Positions 34,987-44,801 are shown, counted from the first letter of the stretch. The stretch is 64,000 nucleotides of DNA from IMCC2047 sp041395865 (GCA_041395865.1 JAWKZQ010000004.1:1-64000), one strand, 5' to 3'. A program made the numbers and translations. The notes: a model not told the origin generated them from the letters alone.

Positions 34987-36192
34987 TTAGATAGCCGCCA
35001 GCCCGCGGGTCAGGTCGGCCCGCAAATCGTCTACATTTTCCAATCCGACAGAAAGCCGAATCAAGTTAGGTGTAATGCCTGCAGCCGCCTTTTCTTCGGG
35101 CGTCAGGCGCCCGTGCGTGGTTGTAGCCGGGTGCGTAATGGTTGATTTAGCATCACCGAGGTTAGCCGTAATGGACATGAACTGGGTTGCATCAATGAAG
35201 CGCCAGGCTTCACCCTGCCCCCCTTTCACTTCAAAAGCCAGTACGCCACTAAAGGCACGTTGCTGCTTAGCGGCCAGGGCGTGCTGCGGATGAGAAGGCA
35301 GTCCGTTATAGTGCACCCTTTCAATTTTCTCCTGGGCTTCAAGCCACTGAGCCAAATCCAACGCGCTTCTACTGTGCGCTTCCATCCGCAGATTGAGCGT
35401 TTCCAAGCCCTTTAAAAACACCCAGGCATTGAATGGGCTCATGCTGGGACCGCAGGTACGCAGTACACCGTAGATTTCCTCAATAAGCTCATTGCGACCC
35501 AACACAGCACCACCGACACAACGGCCCTGCCCGTCGAGGTATTTAGTGGCTGAGTGAATAACCAGGTCGGCGCCCATCTGGAAAGGCTGCTGCAACGCAG
35601 GCGTACAGAAACAGTTGTCCACCGCCAGTAAAACATCGTTGGAATGAGCCAAATCGGCCAACGCCTGAATATCGGCCGTACCGCCCAGCGGATTGGAGGG
35701 CGCTTCCAGGAAGAGAATCCGGGTTTCCGGGCGAATTGCTGCTTTCCACTGTGCCATATCGTCCAAATCAACAAAGGTAGTCTGAACGCCGAATTTGGCC
35801 ATAAACTTATTCAACAACACCACCGTGGTGCCAAATACACTGCGTGAACACACAATATGGTCGCCGGCTTTAAGCAACCCGATAAAAGTGCTGAGAATCG
35901 CCGCCATACCCGAAGCCGTACCGACACAACGCTCGGCGCCTTCCATCGCCGCCAGCCGCTGCTCAAAAGCGCGAACCGTCGGATTGGTGAAGCGGGAATA
36001 GATATTACCGGGCAGTTCTCCGCCAAAGCGCGCAGCCGCTTCTGCCGCACTGGAATAGACATAACTGGAGGTTGGAAAAATCGGTTCTGCATGCTCCAGC
36101 TCATGGGTTTGCGAATGACCGGCGCGGACCGCCAATGTCTCCAGGGACAGTCCCAACTCCAGTAAATCTTTACGGCCGCTTTCGTTTGTCAT
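34987..36192 (-). CDS. metZ: O-succinylhomoserine sulfhydrylase
   Basis: MetZ makes homocysteine directly from O-succinylhomoserine and sulfide. The 401-residue PLP enzyme of the Cys/Met metabolism family has the PLP lysine in HSATKYLDGQGRCVGG (near 212), the phosphate/pyridine-ring blocks SGMAAILSTFIGLLKAGDH and AVDNCFCTPALQQP, and the C-terminal RLSVGLENVDDLRADL. The DNCFCTP variant fits MetZ rather than MetB/MetC. In Pseudomonas metZ follows purF; here it follows cvpA directly. Confidence 0.92.
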   Translation of the reverse strand: MTNESGRKDLLELGLSLETLAVRAGHSQTHELEHAEPIFPTSSYVYSSAAEAAARFGGELPGNIYSRFTNPTVRAFEQRLAAMEGAERCVGTASGMAAILSTFIGLLKAGDHIVCSRSVFGTTVVLLNKFMAKFGVQTTFVDLDDMAQWKAAIRPETRILFLEAPSNPLGGTADIQALADLAHSNDVLLAVDNCFCTPALQQPFQMGADLVIHSATKYLDGQGRCVGGAVLGRNELIEEIYGVLRTCGPSMSPFNAWVFLKGLETLNLRMEAHSRSALDLAQWLEAQEKIERVHYNGLPSHPQHALAAKQQRAFSGVLAFEVKGGQGEAWRFIDATQFMSITANLGDAKSTITHPATTTHGRLTPEEKAAAGITPNLIRLSVGLENVDDLRADLTRGLAAI

Positions 36193-36248
36193 TTTATTAA
36201 CCTGTCAAAACTCAGTTTGGGCAGCGCCTGCCCGTCACACGATTCTCT

Positions 36249-36743
36249 TTACTGGCCCGCATTCATAATACTGCGGGCGATCTTGCTGAACAGGTCGAAG
36301 GACCACTCTTCCAGCATTAAAAATTCGGGGATAAGGGCAGACTCGGCCCACCACATCGCTTCAGTCAACGGGGTATGCTTGATAAGCGCCACCGCAACGA
36401 TCACAAGCAACGCACCACGGGCAACACCGAAAATCATCCCCAGCAAACGGTCGGTACCCGACAATCCGGTCATCCGCACCAGGGTGCCAACCAGGTAATT
36501 GACCAGAGCCCCGACCATCAGCGTAGCCGCAAACAAAATCGCGAAAGCGGCCGCATAACGCACCGTCGCTACATCAATATAGTCGACCAGCAGGGTCGCC
36601 ATGTTGGCACTGAACATGCGCGCTACGACAAACGCCAGTACCCAGACCAGCAGCGACATGGCTTCCTTGATAAAGCCGCGTTTAAGACTGATAACCCCCG
36701 ACAGTACGATGATGCCAATAATGGCCCAGTCAGCCCAGTTCAT
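36249..36743 (-). CDS. cvpA: CvpA family inner-membrane protein
   Basis: A 164-residue protein with about four membrane helices, starting MNWADWAIIGIIVLSGVISLKRGF, and the CvpA signature around LSGTDRLLGMIFGVARGALL. CvpA was named for colicin V production and is linked in relatives to envelope and bile stress resistance; its mechanism is unclear. It follows the dedD-like gene after 18 bases. purF, its usual downstream neighbour, is missing. Confidence 0.92.
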   Translation of the reverse strand: MNWADWAIIGIIVLSGVISLKRGFIKEAMSLLVWVLAFVVARMFSANMATLLVDYIDVATVRYAAAFAILFAATLMVGALVNYLVGTLVRMTGLSGTDRLLGMIFGVARGALLVIVAVALIKHTPLTEAMWWAESALIPEFLMLEEWSFDLFSKIARSIMNAGQ

Positions 36744-36761
36744 TAACGTTCCTCAGCAGCA

Positions 36762-37295
36762 TCAAGGCAGGTATCTCACCACGACACCATCAAGCTTATA
36801 CTGTTTGCTGACGTCGACCTTCAGCTTATCGATCGATTCTCGCTCCAGGACCGGACCAATGAATACGCGGATCAGGCGTGGTTCAACATCCAGTCGGTAT
36901 TTAATATAAGCCTTGAAACCATCCTTGCGCAGCTTATCCCGTAACTTCTCGGCATTCTCCCGCTCTTTGAAGCTTGCCACTTGTAACGCCCAGCTCACTG
37001 GTAAACCGCTGTCATCTACCTTCTTGTCTTTCAGTTCCTCGGCCTGCTGTTCAACCGTCACCTCCGGCGCTGGCGCTGGTGCAGGTTCAGCCTCAGGCAC
37101 AGAATCTGCCGGCTGGCCACTCGGTTTTACCGGCTTACTGATATCAAATTCCGGTATCGGCGGCTTTTCAGGCATTTCGATCAGGATATCGACAGGCTCC
37201 GTTTCACTGCTGCTAAAAAACATCGGCAGGAAAATCACCATCAAGGCAACCAGGACGACAGCTCCAATCAGGCGTTGTTTTATTCCATCATCCAC
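36762..37295 (-). CDS. dedD: DedD-like SPOR-domain cell-division protein
   Basis: The 177-residue protein has one N-terminal membrane helix (about 10-28, LIGAVVLVALMVIFLPMFF), a Pro/Glu-rich periplasmic linker (about 30-95) and a C-terminal SPOR domain (about 98-177, SWALQVASFKERENAEKLRDKL). SPOR domains bind denuded septal peptidoglycan, and DedD promotes septation. Start codon is GTG. It sits between folC and cvpA in the standard order. Confidence 0.9.
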   Translation of the reverse strand: MDDGIKQRLIGAVVLVALMVIFLPMFFSSSETEPVDILIEMPEKPPIPEFDISKPVKPSGQPADSVPEAEPAPAPAPEVTVEQQAEELKDKKVDDSGLPVSWALQVASFKERENAEKLRDKLRKDGFKAYIKYRLDVEPRLIRVFIGPVLERESIDKLKVDVSKQYKLDGVVVRYLP

Positions 37296-37315
37296 AGCCT
37301 TGTACCCTTTAAGAA

Positions 37316-38608
37316 CTAGGGCGTGACACCCAGGTGTTCAAGCACCGCACCCACCGTGAAGAACGAACCAAATACCACCAGCAAATCCTCTTGGGTAACA
37401 CGACTTTGCAGGTCATCCATGGCTTCGCCAGGTGTTTTAAAGCGGCGGCTGCCGGCAACATCGAGAGCCTTCAGCTTGGCTTCCAAAACTTCTGCCGGAA
37501 TCGCTCTCGGGGTATCCAGGTCACAGACCGTCCACTCATCAACAACAGGGCTCATCAGCGCAAGTACTTCGTCGCTATCTTTGTCAGACAACATGCCCAG
37601 CAGTGCAAAAACTTTACCTGGCAGGCTCTCTTCCTTAAGCCGGTCAGCCAGGTAGGCAGCCGCTTCGGGATTATGCGCCACATCCAATAACATCGGCACA
37701 GGCTGCGTCAGTCGCTGATAACGCCCCGGCAGCGTTGCTTTAGCCAGCCCCTCTCGTATCGCCTTTTCAGGGATATCCATCCCCAGCTGGTAAAGCGCCT
37801 GCAGAGTCGTTGCAGCATTAACAAGAGGAAGAGAAGGCACCGGCAGGTTTTGCAACTCAACGGCTTCGCTGCCACGCGTGCCCCGCCAGTTCCACAGCTT
37901 AACGCCCTCGATTTGCGCATCCGCAAGTTTTTCTAAATCGTAAACTTCGCTACGACGCATTAAGTTCGCCGACAGCGCCTGCGCATGATTGATAACCGTC
38001 AATGGCAGGTCAATCTCACCACAAATTGCCGGCGCACCGGCACGAAAGATTCCGGCTTTTTCGACGCCGATTTCTTCGCGTGTTTCGCCGAGCCAATCCT
38101 GGTGGTCCAGCGCAATCGTTGTTAAAACAGCGACATCCGGGTCAATCAGGTTTACCGCGTCAAGACGGCCACCCAGCCCAACTTCAAGCACGGCCACATC
38201 AAGCTGTGAGCGGGAAAACAGGTCAAAGGCACACAGGGCGCCAAACTCGAAGTAAGTCAGGGGTACCTCGCCCCGTCCTTCCTCAACGCGAGCAAAGGAC
38301 TCGCAGAGAGACGCGTCGGAAACAGGGACGCCGTTTATGCGCACGCGCTCGTTATAGTGGACCAGGTGCGGGGAGGTATAGGAACCGACACGATATCCCG
38401 CTTCAGCCAGGATCGTCGACAGCATGCAAACAGTGCTGCCCTTGCCGTTAGTCCCGGCCACGGTAATAACCTTGCCGGCGATCTTCGAAAGATCCATCTG
38501 GCGGCTCACCTGGGCAATACGGGCAAGTCCAAGGTCAATTTCCGCAGGGTGTGCAGATTCAATTTTATCCAGCCACTCGGCCAGCGTTTCAGGCGTTTGA
38601 AGACTCAT
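37316..38608 (-). CDS. folC: Bifunctional folylpolyglutamate synthase / dihydrofolate synthase
   Basis: FolC joins Glu to dihydropteroate and lengthens the polyglutamate tail of folates. The ATG at 38608 (MSLQTPETLAEW) gives 430 residues; a TTG three codons earlier is an alternative. Mur-ligase-type motifs are clear: ATP-binding GTNGKGSTVCMLSTIL near 49-64, YTSPHLVHYNERVRINGVPV, EVGLGGRLDAVN, and LLDVAHNPEAAAYLADRL. Confidence 0.95.
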   Translation of the reverse strand: MSLQTPETLAEWLDKIESAHPAEIDLGLARIAQVSRQMDLSKIAGKVITVAGTNGKGSTVCMLSTILAEAGYRVGSYTSPHLVHYNERVRINGVPVSDASLCESFARVEEGRGEVPLTYFEFGALCAFDLFSRSQLDVAVLEVGLGGRLDAVNLIDPDVAVLTTIALDHQDWLGETREEIGVEKAGIFRAGAPAICGEIDLPLTVINHAQALSANLMRRSEVYDLEKLADAQIEGVKLWNWRGTRGSEAVELQNLPVPSLPLVNAATTLQALYQLGMDIPEKAIREGLAKATLPGRYQRLTQPVPMLLDVAHNPEAAAYLADRLKEESLPGKVFALLGMLSDKDSDEVLALMSPVVDEWTVCDLDTPRAIPAEVLEAKLKALDVAGSRRFKTPGEAMDDLQSRVTQEDLLVVFGSFFTVGAVLEHLGVTP

Positions 38609-38661
38609 AGTTTCCAATTAAAATCAAAACGTTAAATTTTTTTAAAATGATTCTAATTGAA

Positions 38662-39537
38662 TCAGGCCTTCCCGGACGCCAGCGAAGGCATCAGCTTGGA
38701 CAGGATGGATGCCAGGCGCTCCCGCAGTTCGCGACGCTCTATGATCATGTCCACAGCACCGTGATCCAGCAGGAACTCACTGCGCTGAAAACCCTCAGGG
38801 AGTTTTTCGCGGACAGTCTGTTCAATCACGCGCGGACCCGCAAAACCAATCAGCGCTTTAGGCTCAGCAATATTGAGGTCGCCAAGCATCGCCAGGCTTG
38901 CCGATACGCCACCGTAAACCGGATCGGTCAGTACCGAAATATAGGGAACCCCTTCCTTCTTCATGCGCTCGATTGCCGCACTGGTTTTCGCCATCTGCAT
39001 AAGGGAGATCAAAGCCTCCTGCATCCGGGCGCCACCGGAAGTCGAGAAGCAAATCAGCGGAATTCGCTCCTCAAGGCATACATTGACCGCACGCACAAAG
39101 CGGGCGCCAACAACAGCCCCCATCGAGCCACCCATAAAGCCGAACTCAAAACAACAGGCGACCACCGGCAGACCCTTCACCTTACCTCGGCATACCACCA
39201 GGGCATCCTGCTCGCCGGTCGCTTTCTGGGCAGCAGTCAGGCGATCCTTGTACTTCTTGGAATCCTTGAATTTGAGTTTGTCCTCTGGCACCAATTCGGC
39301 TGCAATCTCCTCGCGTCCGTCCTTATCCAGGAACAGATCAAGGCGACGCCTGGAACCGATACGCATGTGGTAATTACACTTGGGACACACGTCATGGTTG
39401 TTTTCCAGCTCCGGGCGGTAGAGCACGCCATCGCATTTGGGGCACTTCTTCCAAAGCCCCTCAGGAACGGTGCTTTTTTTCTTTTTTTGTTCGGAACGCA
39501 CGATAGAGGGAACAATCTTTTCAAGCCAGCTGCTCAT
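38662..39537 (-). CDS. accD: Acetyl-CoA carboxylase carboxyltransferase subunit beta
   Basis: AccD with AccA transfers CO2 from biotin carrier to acetyl-CoA, the first committed step of fatty-acid synthesis. The 291-residue protein has the N-terminal zinc ribbon Cys32, Cys35, Cys51 and Cys54, and the acetyl-CoA/biotin region VGARFVRAVNVCLEERIPLI, FSTSGGARMQEALISLMQM and GGVSASLAMLGDLNIAEPKA. It is upstream of folC, as in many gammaproteobacteria; accA is elsewhere. Confidence 0.96.
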   Translation of the reverse strand: MSSWLEKIVPSIVRSEQKKKKSTVPEGLWKKCPKCDGVLYRPELENNHDVCPKCNYHMRIGSRRRLDLFLDKDGREEIAAELVPEDKLKFKDSKKYKDRLTAAQKATGEQDALVVCRGKVKGLPVVACCFEFGFMGGSMGAVVGARFVRAVNVCLEERIPLICFSTSGGARMQEALISLMQMAKTSAAIERMKKEGVPYISVLTDPVYGGVSASLAMLGDLNIAEPKALIGFAGPRVIEQTVREKLPEGFQRSEFLLDHGAVDMIIERRELRERLASILSKLMPSLASGKA

Positions 39538-39634
39538 TGCGTCAATTTATCCTTTGTAAAATTAACCTGAAAGTTAGTCGCTATTGTACCCATCTGCCCT
39601 TTATTAGTCGCGGCCCAGAAAGGCTTTTTTAGCA

Positions 39635-40264
39635 TTATGTTTGGTTTACCGCGCTGACAAATCGTTGGATTTTCTCACGATTCTTAATCCCTTTTGCCGT
39701 TTCAACACCACCGCTTACATCCACGGCATAGGGGCGAACGGCATCAATAGCGGCCTGCACATTATCTGCCGTCAATCCACCAGCCAGTACAATCGGCTTA
39801 CTTAGGTTGGCAGGAATTTTATCCCAGTCGAAGGTTTCACCAGTACCGCCCGGTTTATCAGGATGGTAGGCGTCCAGCAACAGGGCCGAAGCCGTGGGGT
39901 AACGCTCCAGCGCAGCAATGATGTCGGAGGTCTCGCGAACCCTGACCGCCTTCATATACTCCTTACCTACGGATTCGCATCGTTCTAGCGATTCATTGCC
40001 ATGGAATTGAACCACATCAAGTTCAACTCGATCCAGCACCGCTTCCAACTCTGCCGGGGTGGCATCAACAAAGAGCCCTACACGCGTAACAAAGGGTGGC
40101 AACACATTAACAATCGCTACAGCCTGTTCAATGGTCACAGCGCGAGGGCTTTTCGGATAAAAAACCAAGCCAATGGCATCGGCACCGGCTTCGGCCACCG
40201 CCAGGGCATCTTCAGGTCGGGTGATACCACAGATTTTTATGCGGGTTCTACTGGGTGAGTTCAA
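39635..40264 (-). CDS. trpF: Phosphoribosylanthranilate isomerase
   Basis: Third step of tryptophan synthesis after anthranilate formation. I prefer the TTG start at 40264 because GAGGAGC lies at the right distance before it; the frame continues 13 codons to another TTG at 40303. The 209-residue TIM barrel begins RTRIKICGITRPEDALAVAEAGADAIG, with the catalytic Cys in KICGIT, and ends with the phosphate-binding VLAGGLTADNVQAAID and VDVSGGVETAKGIKN. trpA and trpB, common neighbours, are not here. Confidence 0.93.
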   Translation of the reverse strand: MNSPSRTRIKICGITRPEDALAVAEAGADAIGLVFYPKSPRAVTIEQAVAIVNVLPPFVTRVGLFVDATPAELEAVLDRVELDVVQFHGNESLERCESVGKEYMKAVRVRETSDIIAALERYPTASALLLDAYHPDKPGGTGETFDWDKIPANLSKPIVLAGGLTADNVQAAIDAVRPYAVDVSGGVETAKGIKNREKIQRFVSAVNQT

Positions 40265-40350
40265 AGGAGCTCCTCGCTGTCGAATTTTAGCCGATTCTAG
40301 CAAATGCTCACTTTAGCCGTCAGGTATGACAGAAAATTTAAATCCTGGCG

Positions 40351-41163
40351 TTATTCAGTCATCAGAAAAGGCAAATCGACCGAGGTCTGCGGCAGCTCAA
40401 ATTCAGCAGGATAATCCACCTCAACCAGGTAGAGACCCTGAGGAGGTGCCGTGACCCCGCCTACCGTACGATCCCTCGCATCAAGTACTTCCTTTGCCCA
40501 TATGGGTTCCGCCTTTCCCATTCCGACGGCCATCAGAACACCCGCCACGTTACGCACCATATGGTGCAAAAAGGCATTCGCTTTGATGTCGATGCTGATT
40601 AGGGTGCCCCGCTGTTGAACCCGAAGGTGATGTACCGTTTTTACAGGGGATTTGGCCTGACACTTAACCGTACGGTAGGAGCTAAAATCATACTCGCCCA
40701 CAAGGTATTGGGCGGCCTGCTGCATACGCTTTACATCAAGCGGCCGATCCTCAAAGGAAAAATGTTGATGCATAATCGCTGAGCGCACGGGTCGATTATC
40801 GATCACATAGATATAACGTCTTGCCATCGCAGAAAAGCGGGCATGAAAGCTGTCGGGTACGTACTTTGCCCAACGCACCCTGATGGTATGGGGAAGATGG
40901 GTATTGGTACCTCGTACCCAGGCCTGCAAACTGCGGGGTTCCGGCGAATCAAAGTGAATAACCTGACCGGTACCATGCACCCCGGCGTCAGTACGTCCCG
41001 CACAGAATATGCGAACAGGCACTGCAGCAATCTTGCTCAGCGCCTGCTCTAACCAGGTTTGTACCGTATTGGATTCGTGGGGTTGGGATTGCCACCCGTA
41101 ATAGCTGCTCCCCTGGTATTCGACACCGAGAGCAACCCGGGTGGCCTTTGGATTTTGCGACAC
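40351..41163 (-). CDS. truA: tRNA pseudouridine(38-40) synthase
   Basis: TruA makes pseudouridine at positions 38-40 of the anticodon stem. The GTG at 41163 (VSQNPKATRVALGVEYQG) immediately follows the fimV stop and gives the family's usual length of 270; a GTG 17 codons upstream inside fimV is possible. The catalytic Asp lies in FCAGRTDAGVHGTGQVIHF; other motifs are YIYVIDNRPVRSAIM and the HHMVRNVAGVLMAVG block. Confidence 0.93.
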   Translation of the reverse strand: MSQNPKATRVALGVEYQGSSYYGWQSQPHESNTVQTWLEQALSKIAAVPVRIFCAGRTDAGVHGTGQVIHFDSPEPRSLQAWVRGTNTHLPHTIRVRWAKYVPDSFHARFSAMARRYIYVIDNRPVRSAIMHQHFSFEDRPLDVKRMQQAAQYLVGEYDFSSYRTVKCQAKSPVKTVHHLRVQQRGTLISIDIKANAFLHHMVRNVAGVLMAVGMGKAEPIWAKEVLDARDRTVGGVTAPPQGLYLVEVDYPAEFELPQTSVDLPFLMTE

Positions 41164-41164
41164 C

Positions 41165-43579
41165 TTACTCAAGATTTTCGAGTAATTTCCGTGCTTCTTC
41201 CTTTTGCGGCTCACTGCCTTCGGTCATCACTTCGTTAAGGATATCCTGTGCAGCTTCTGTATCGGCCATATCAATATAGGCCTTCGCCAATTCAAGCTTG
41301 GTGGCAGACTCGTCCGTATCAACCAGGAAGTCCATATCGTCAGCACTGCTGACTTCACCGGAATCAACCGCTGCGCCTTCATCCAGGTTGAACTCAACGA
41401 TATTGTCATCCAACTGCTCGGCAACATCCGCATCGACATCAAGGAAGTCTTCCTCGTCAACCTGATCGGAAGCCATATCAAACTCGACCAGATTATCATC
41501 GGAAACCACTGTTTCCTCTTCAATTGATTCTAGCGGCTGGTCATCACCAGGGAGTTCAAACTCAAGCTCATCCAGCTCGTCAACAGCTTCCTCGCCGGAT
41601 TCCAACACCGCCGCCGCTTCATCAATCAGCGCTTCGGGCTCGGATGAAAACGCACCGTATTTTTCCTTAAGGCTTTCCAGGCTGGCTAGCGCATCGGCGT
41701 CACCGATGGCCTGCAGATCCATTTCCTGTTGCTCGAATCGGGAATGCTCGTTACTGGCCAGGAAAATTTCAGCCAGTTTTAAGCGCAAGGCCGTGTTGTC
41801 AGGACGATCGTTAACGGCAGGCTGCAGAATTTCAGTTGCCCGCTCATAGCGACCGTAAGCGATGTAAATATCCGCTTCCTCAAGCAGTTTCCGAGTATCG
41901 TCACCCGGTTCCTGAACGGGCGTTTCAGGCACTGAATCCGCAACGTCTTGCACCGCAGCAGAAGGCTCTTCCGCGTCCGCCAGCACTTCATCCAGATCTT
42001 CCGGTATTTCAATTTCTTCATCGAAGCTATCAGCAGCGGCAGCAACCGGCTCAGCGGCGAACGCCTGTTCTTCTTTACGACGGCGGGAGATCGCTCCCAG
42101 CATAATCAGGGCGCCCAGCAGCACGACCAACAGAATACCGATATAAAGGGGGTTATTCAGCAGGATGTCCAAAACGCCCTGTTCCGGCCTTTTCTCCTGC
42201 GCTTTCGCGCTATCCATTTGCGCTACTGCAGCCGCTTCGCTATCAACCGCCTGGGCTACCGCATCGGGAGCAGCCTCATCAACAACCGGAGTTTCGGCAG
42301 CTTCACCGCTCTCGGCGACGGCGATGGCCTCCTCAACGTTTTCTTCTACCGGCTCCAGTTCCGCAACTTCTGATAGCGGGCTTGCATCGGGCTCGACACT
42401 TCCAGCCGCAGCCTCTTCTGCAGCGGCTGCAGCTTCCGTTTCCTGCTCAGCCAGCGAGCTTTGCAGTATTGCCAGCTCCTGCTGTTTTAAGGTGACCAGG
42501 CGCTGCAAATCTTCAAGTTCTTTTTCCAGCGCATCGACATTGGCAACCGAACCTTCTTCTCCGGCCAGTTCGTCAGAACCGCTTAACGGCCCTTCGATGT
42601 CGGAGTCACTTTCCGCGCCGACACCTGAGGCACTGACACTCTGGTTATCTTTGGCAACGCCTTCACCCTCGGACGCCAAAAGTTTTACCATACCGCCCTG
42701 CTCGCCTGTGGCGGCGGCCCCGGACTCACGTTCCTCATAGGTTTGAGTGGCATCGATGGTTTTTTTGGAAGACCAGGCCTCATTTTGACGCGCTATTTCT
42801 GAATAAGCCTGTTGCGAAGAGATACGACGTATTTCTTCGACCTCTGGAATACGCAAAACCTGCCCGGATTTGAGCAGGTTAATGTTGTTATTAATAAACG
42901 CGTGCGGGTTTTCCTCTTGAATCGCCAGCATAGTCTGGCGCACGGTTACGCTGCGGTCAGGACGATTCTCCTCAGCTATGCTCCACAGCGTATCGTTCTT
43001 TTTTACGCGAACGGTACCTTCCTTTTTCCCCGGGGGCGTCGGCTGCGACTGTACTGTCGCCTGTGCAGGCGCCGTGTCACGTGTTGGAGTACTGTAAGCA
43101 GGCGCAGGTGCCGGCTGAGGCGCAGGCTGCTCAAAAACGGGCGTGGCTACGGCCTGCTGTACAGGGGCCGGAGGCGCTTCAGAAAACAACGGGGGATCCA
43201 GCAACGCCGTGTATTCGCGAAGCAGTCGGCCGCTTGGCCAATGCAGTTCAATCAGGAAATTCAGGAATGGCTCGCGAACGATTCGATCCGTCGTCAGGTG
43301 CAATGTGGCGCCGCCTTTGCCGTCCAGCTCAACATCAAACTTGATGCTGGTCAGGAAAAACACCCGCTCTACCCCTGCTCTGGCAAAGTCCTCATGGTTG
43401 GCAAGGTTTGGCAGAATTTCATTTTTGGAGAGATCGCCCACATTAAGCAGTTTTACCTCTGCATCCAGCGGCTGATTTAATGCCGAGTTCAGCTTAATTT
43501 CACCTAAACCCAACGCGTTCGCGTAACTACTACCAAGGGCTCCGGAAACAACCATTGCCATTGCAAGTTTACGAATCAT
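41165..43579 (-). CDS. fimV: FimV-like motility/polarity protein with LysM domain
   Basis: FimV is an inner-membrane peptidoglycan-binding protein that organises the cell pole and type IV pilus/twitching functions in Pseudomonas. The ATG at 43579 (MIRKLAMAMVVSGALGSSYA) follows GGGAAGG and encodes a signal peptide. The 804-residue chain has the conserved periplasmic start LGLGEIKLNSALNQPLDAEV, a LysM domain (about 190-255), a coiled-coil plus Glu/Ala-rich region, a membrane helix near 470-495, and an acidic cytoplasmic part ending in the FimV C-terminal module (LELAKAYIDMADTEAAQDIL). The acidic middle is low-complexity. Confidence 0.93.
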   Translation of the reverse strand: MIRKLAMAMVVSGALGSSYANALGLGEIKLNSALNQPLDAEVKLLNVGDLSKNEILPNLANHEDFARAGVERVFFLTSIKFDVELDGKGGATLHLTTDRIVREPFLNFLIELHWPSGRLLREYTALLDPPLFSEAPPAPVQQAVATPVFEQPAPQPAPAPAYSTPTRDTAPAQATVQSQPTPPGKKEGTVRVKKNDTLWSIAEENRPDRSVTVRQTMLAIQEENPHAFINNNINLLKSGQVLRIPEVEEIRRISSQQAYSEIARQNEAWSSKKTIDATQTYEERESGAAATGEQGGMVKLLASEGEGVAKDNQSVSASGVGAESDSDIEGPLSGSDELAGEEGSVANVDALEKELEDLQRLVTLKQQELAILQSSLAEQETEAAAAAEEAAAGSVEPDASPLSEVAELEPVEENVEEAIAVAESGEAAETPVVDEAAPDAVAQAVDSEAAAVAQMDSAKAQEKRPEQGVLDILLNNPLYIGILLVVLLGALIMLGAISRRRKEEQAFAAEPVAAAADSFDEEIEIPEDLDEVLADAEEPSAAVQDVADSVPETPVQEPGDDTRKLLEEADIYIAYGRYERATEILQPAVNDRPDNTALRLKLAEIFLASNEHSRFEQQEMDLQAIGDADALASLESLKEKYGAFSSEPEALIDEAAAVLESGEEAVDELDELEFELPGDDQPLESIEEETVVSDDNLVEFDMASDQVDEEDFLDVDADVAEQLDDNIVEFNLDEGAAVDSGEVSSADDMDFLVDTDESATKLELAKAYIDMADTEAAQDILNEVMTEGSEPQKEEARKLLENLE

Positions 43580-43680
43580 ACGACCTTCCCTTAATAAATG
43601 ATGAACAACAATTTCAACCAACGCCCACTGCAACCGAGACCACCCTGACTGCTAACAGCCACACTCAGTCCACAGAAAAT

Positions 43681-43730
43681 AAAAAGGGCTAAACCCTTAC
43701 CATAACTTACGGTTATGAAAAGTTTAGCCC
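43681..43730 (-). terminator. Terminator of the asd end of the operon
   Basis: On the minus strand GGGCTAAAC (43722-43730) pairs with GTTTAGCCC (43686-43694), with an inner CATAAC/GTTATG hairpin, followed by TTTTT (43681-43685). It isolates fimV from asd. Confidence 0.82.
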
Positions 43731-43778
43731 AGTCTAACGGGAGCGCCAGAAAATTGTCAGTAAAATACCGACCAGCCG

Positions 43779-44801
43779 CTACGACAGTTTGCTTTCAATT
43801 AGGATTTCAGCAATTTGTACACTGTTCAGCGCCGCACCCTTGCGAACATTATCAGAAACCACCCACAGGTTAATGCCACGCGGATGCGAGATATCTTCAC
43901 GAATTCGACCCACAAAGGTTGGATCCTCGCCTGCCGATTCCGTCACCGCCGTCGGGTAGCCGCCATCAACACGCTCGTCCAGCACCTTAACACCCGGTGC
44001 TTTGCTTAATAAACTACGCACCTGTTCGGCGCTGATTTTTTCGCGCGTTTCGATATGAACGGCTTCGGAGTGACCATAGAATACCGGGATACGTACACAG
44101 GTTGGATTAACCTCGATACTTTCATCCATAATTTTCTTGGTCTCCCACACCATTTTCATTTCTTCCTTGGTGTAGCCGTTCTCCTGAAATACGTCGATCT
44201 GCGGCAGCGCGTTAAACGCGATTTGCTTGGGATAAACCTCCGCCTCTACCGGCTGACCGTTCAGCAATTTGGCCGTTTGAGAAGCCAGCTCCTCAATCGC
44301 CTCTTTACCGGTACCGGAAACAGCCTGGTAAGTGGACACGTTAATACGCTCGATGCCCACCGCGTCGTGAATAGGCTTCAACGCCACCAGCATCTGGATG
44401 GTGGAGCAGTTCGGGTTCGCAATGATGTTACGGTTGGTGTAGTTATCCAGCGCCTGCGGGTTTACCTCGGGCACAACCAGTGGAATATCATCGTCGTAAC
44501 GGAAGTGTGACGTATTATCGATCACCACACAGCCCGCTGCTGCAGCCTTGGGCGCATACTCTGCGGAAATGCTGCCGCCCGCTGAAAACAGGCCGATTTG
44601 TACTTTTGAAAAATCAAAATCAGCCAAGTCCTGGACCGTCACTGACTTACCCTTGAACTGGATGCGTTTACCGGCGGAACGGCTGCTGGCCAGCGGGTAC
44701 AGATTACCCACAGGGAAATCGCGCTGCTCCAGAATGGAGATCATGGTTTCACCGACAGCTCCGGTCGCGCCGACGACTGCCACATCATAGAGTTTAGTCA
44801 T
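43779..44801 (-). CDS. asd: Aspartate-semialdehyde dehydrogenase
   Basis: Second common step to Lys, Met, Thr and diaminopimelate. The ATG at 44801 (MTKLYDVAVVGATGAVGETM) begins the Rossmann fold; 19 upstream codons were dropped. The 340-residue protein has the catalytic Cys in IANPNCSTIQMLVALKP near 131, and the substrate-binding blocks YQAVSGTGKEAIEELA and NPTCVRIPVFYGHSEAVHIE. It follows leuB in the usual leuCDB-asd order. Confidence 0.95.
   Translation of the reverse strand: MTKLYDVAVVGATGAVGETMISILEQRDFPVGNLYPLASSRSAGKRIQFKGKSVTVQDLADFDFSKVQIGLFSAGGSISAEYAPKAAAAGCVVIDNTSHFRYDDDIPLVVPEVNPQALDNYTNRNIIANPNCSTIQMLVALKPIHDAVGIERINVSTYQAVSGTGKEAIEELASQTAKLLNGQPVEAEVYPKQIAFNALPQIDVFQENGYTKEEMKMVWETKKIMDESIEVNPTCVRIPVFYGHSEAVHIETREKISAEQVRSLLSKAPGVKVLDERVDGGYPTAVTESAGEDPTFVGRIREDISHPRGINLWVVSDNVRKGAALNSVQIAEILIESKLS

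Noticed and set aside
38647..39570. Plus-strand frame of 307 codons opposite accD
   Set aside because: Antisense shadow of accD; no recognisable domain.
42165..42740. Ser/Ala-rich plus-strand frame opposite fimV
   Set aside because: Composition mirrors the Glu/Ala-rich, low-complexity middle of FimV on the other strand.
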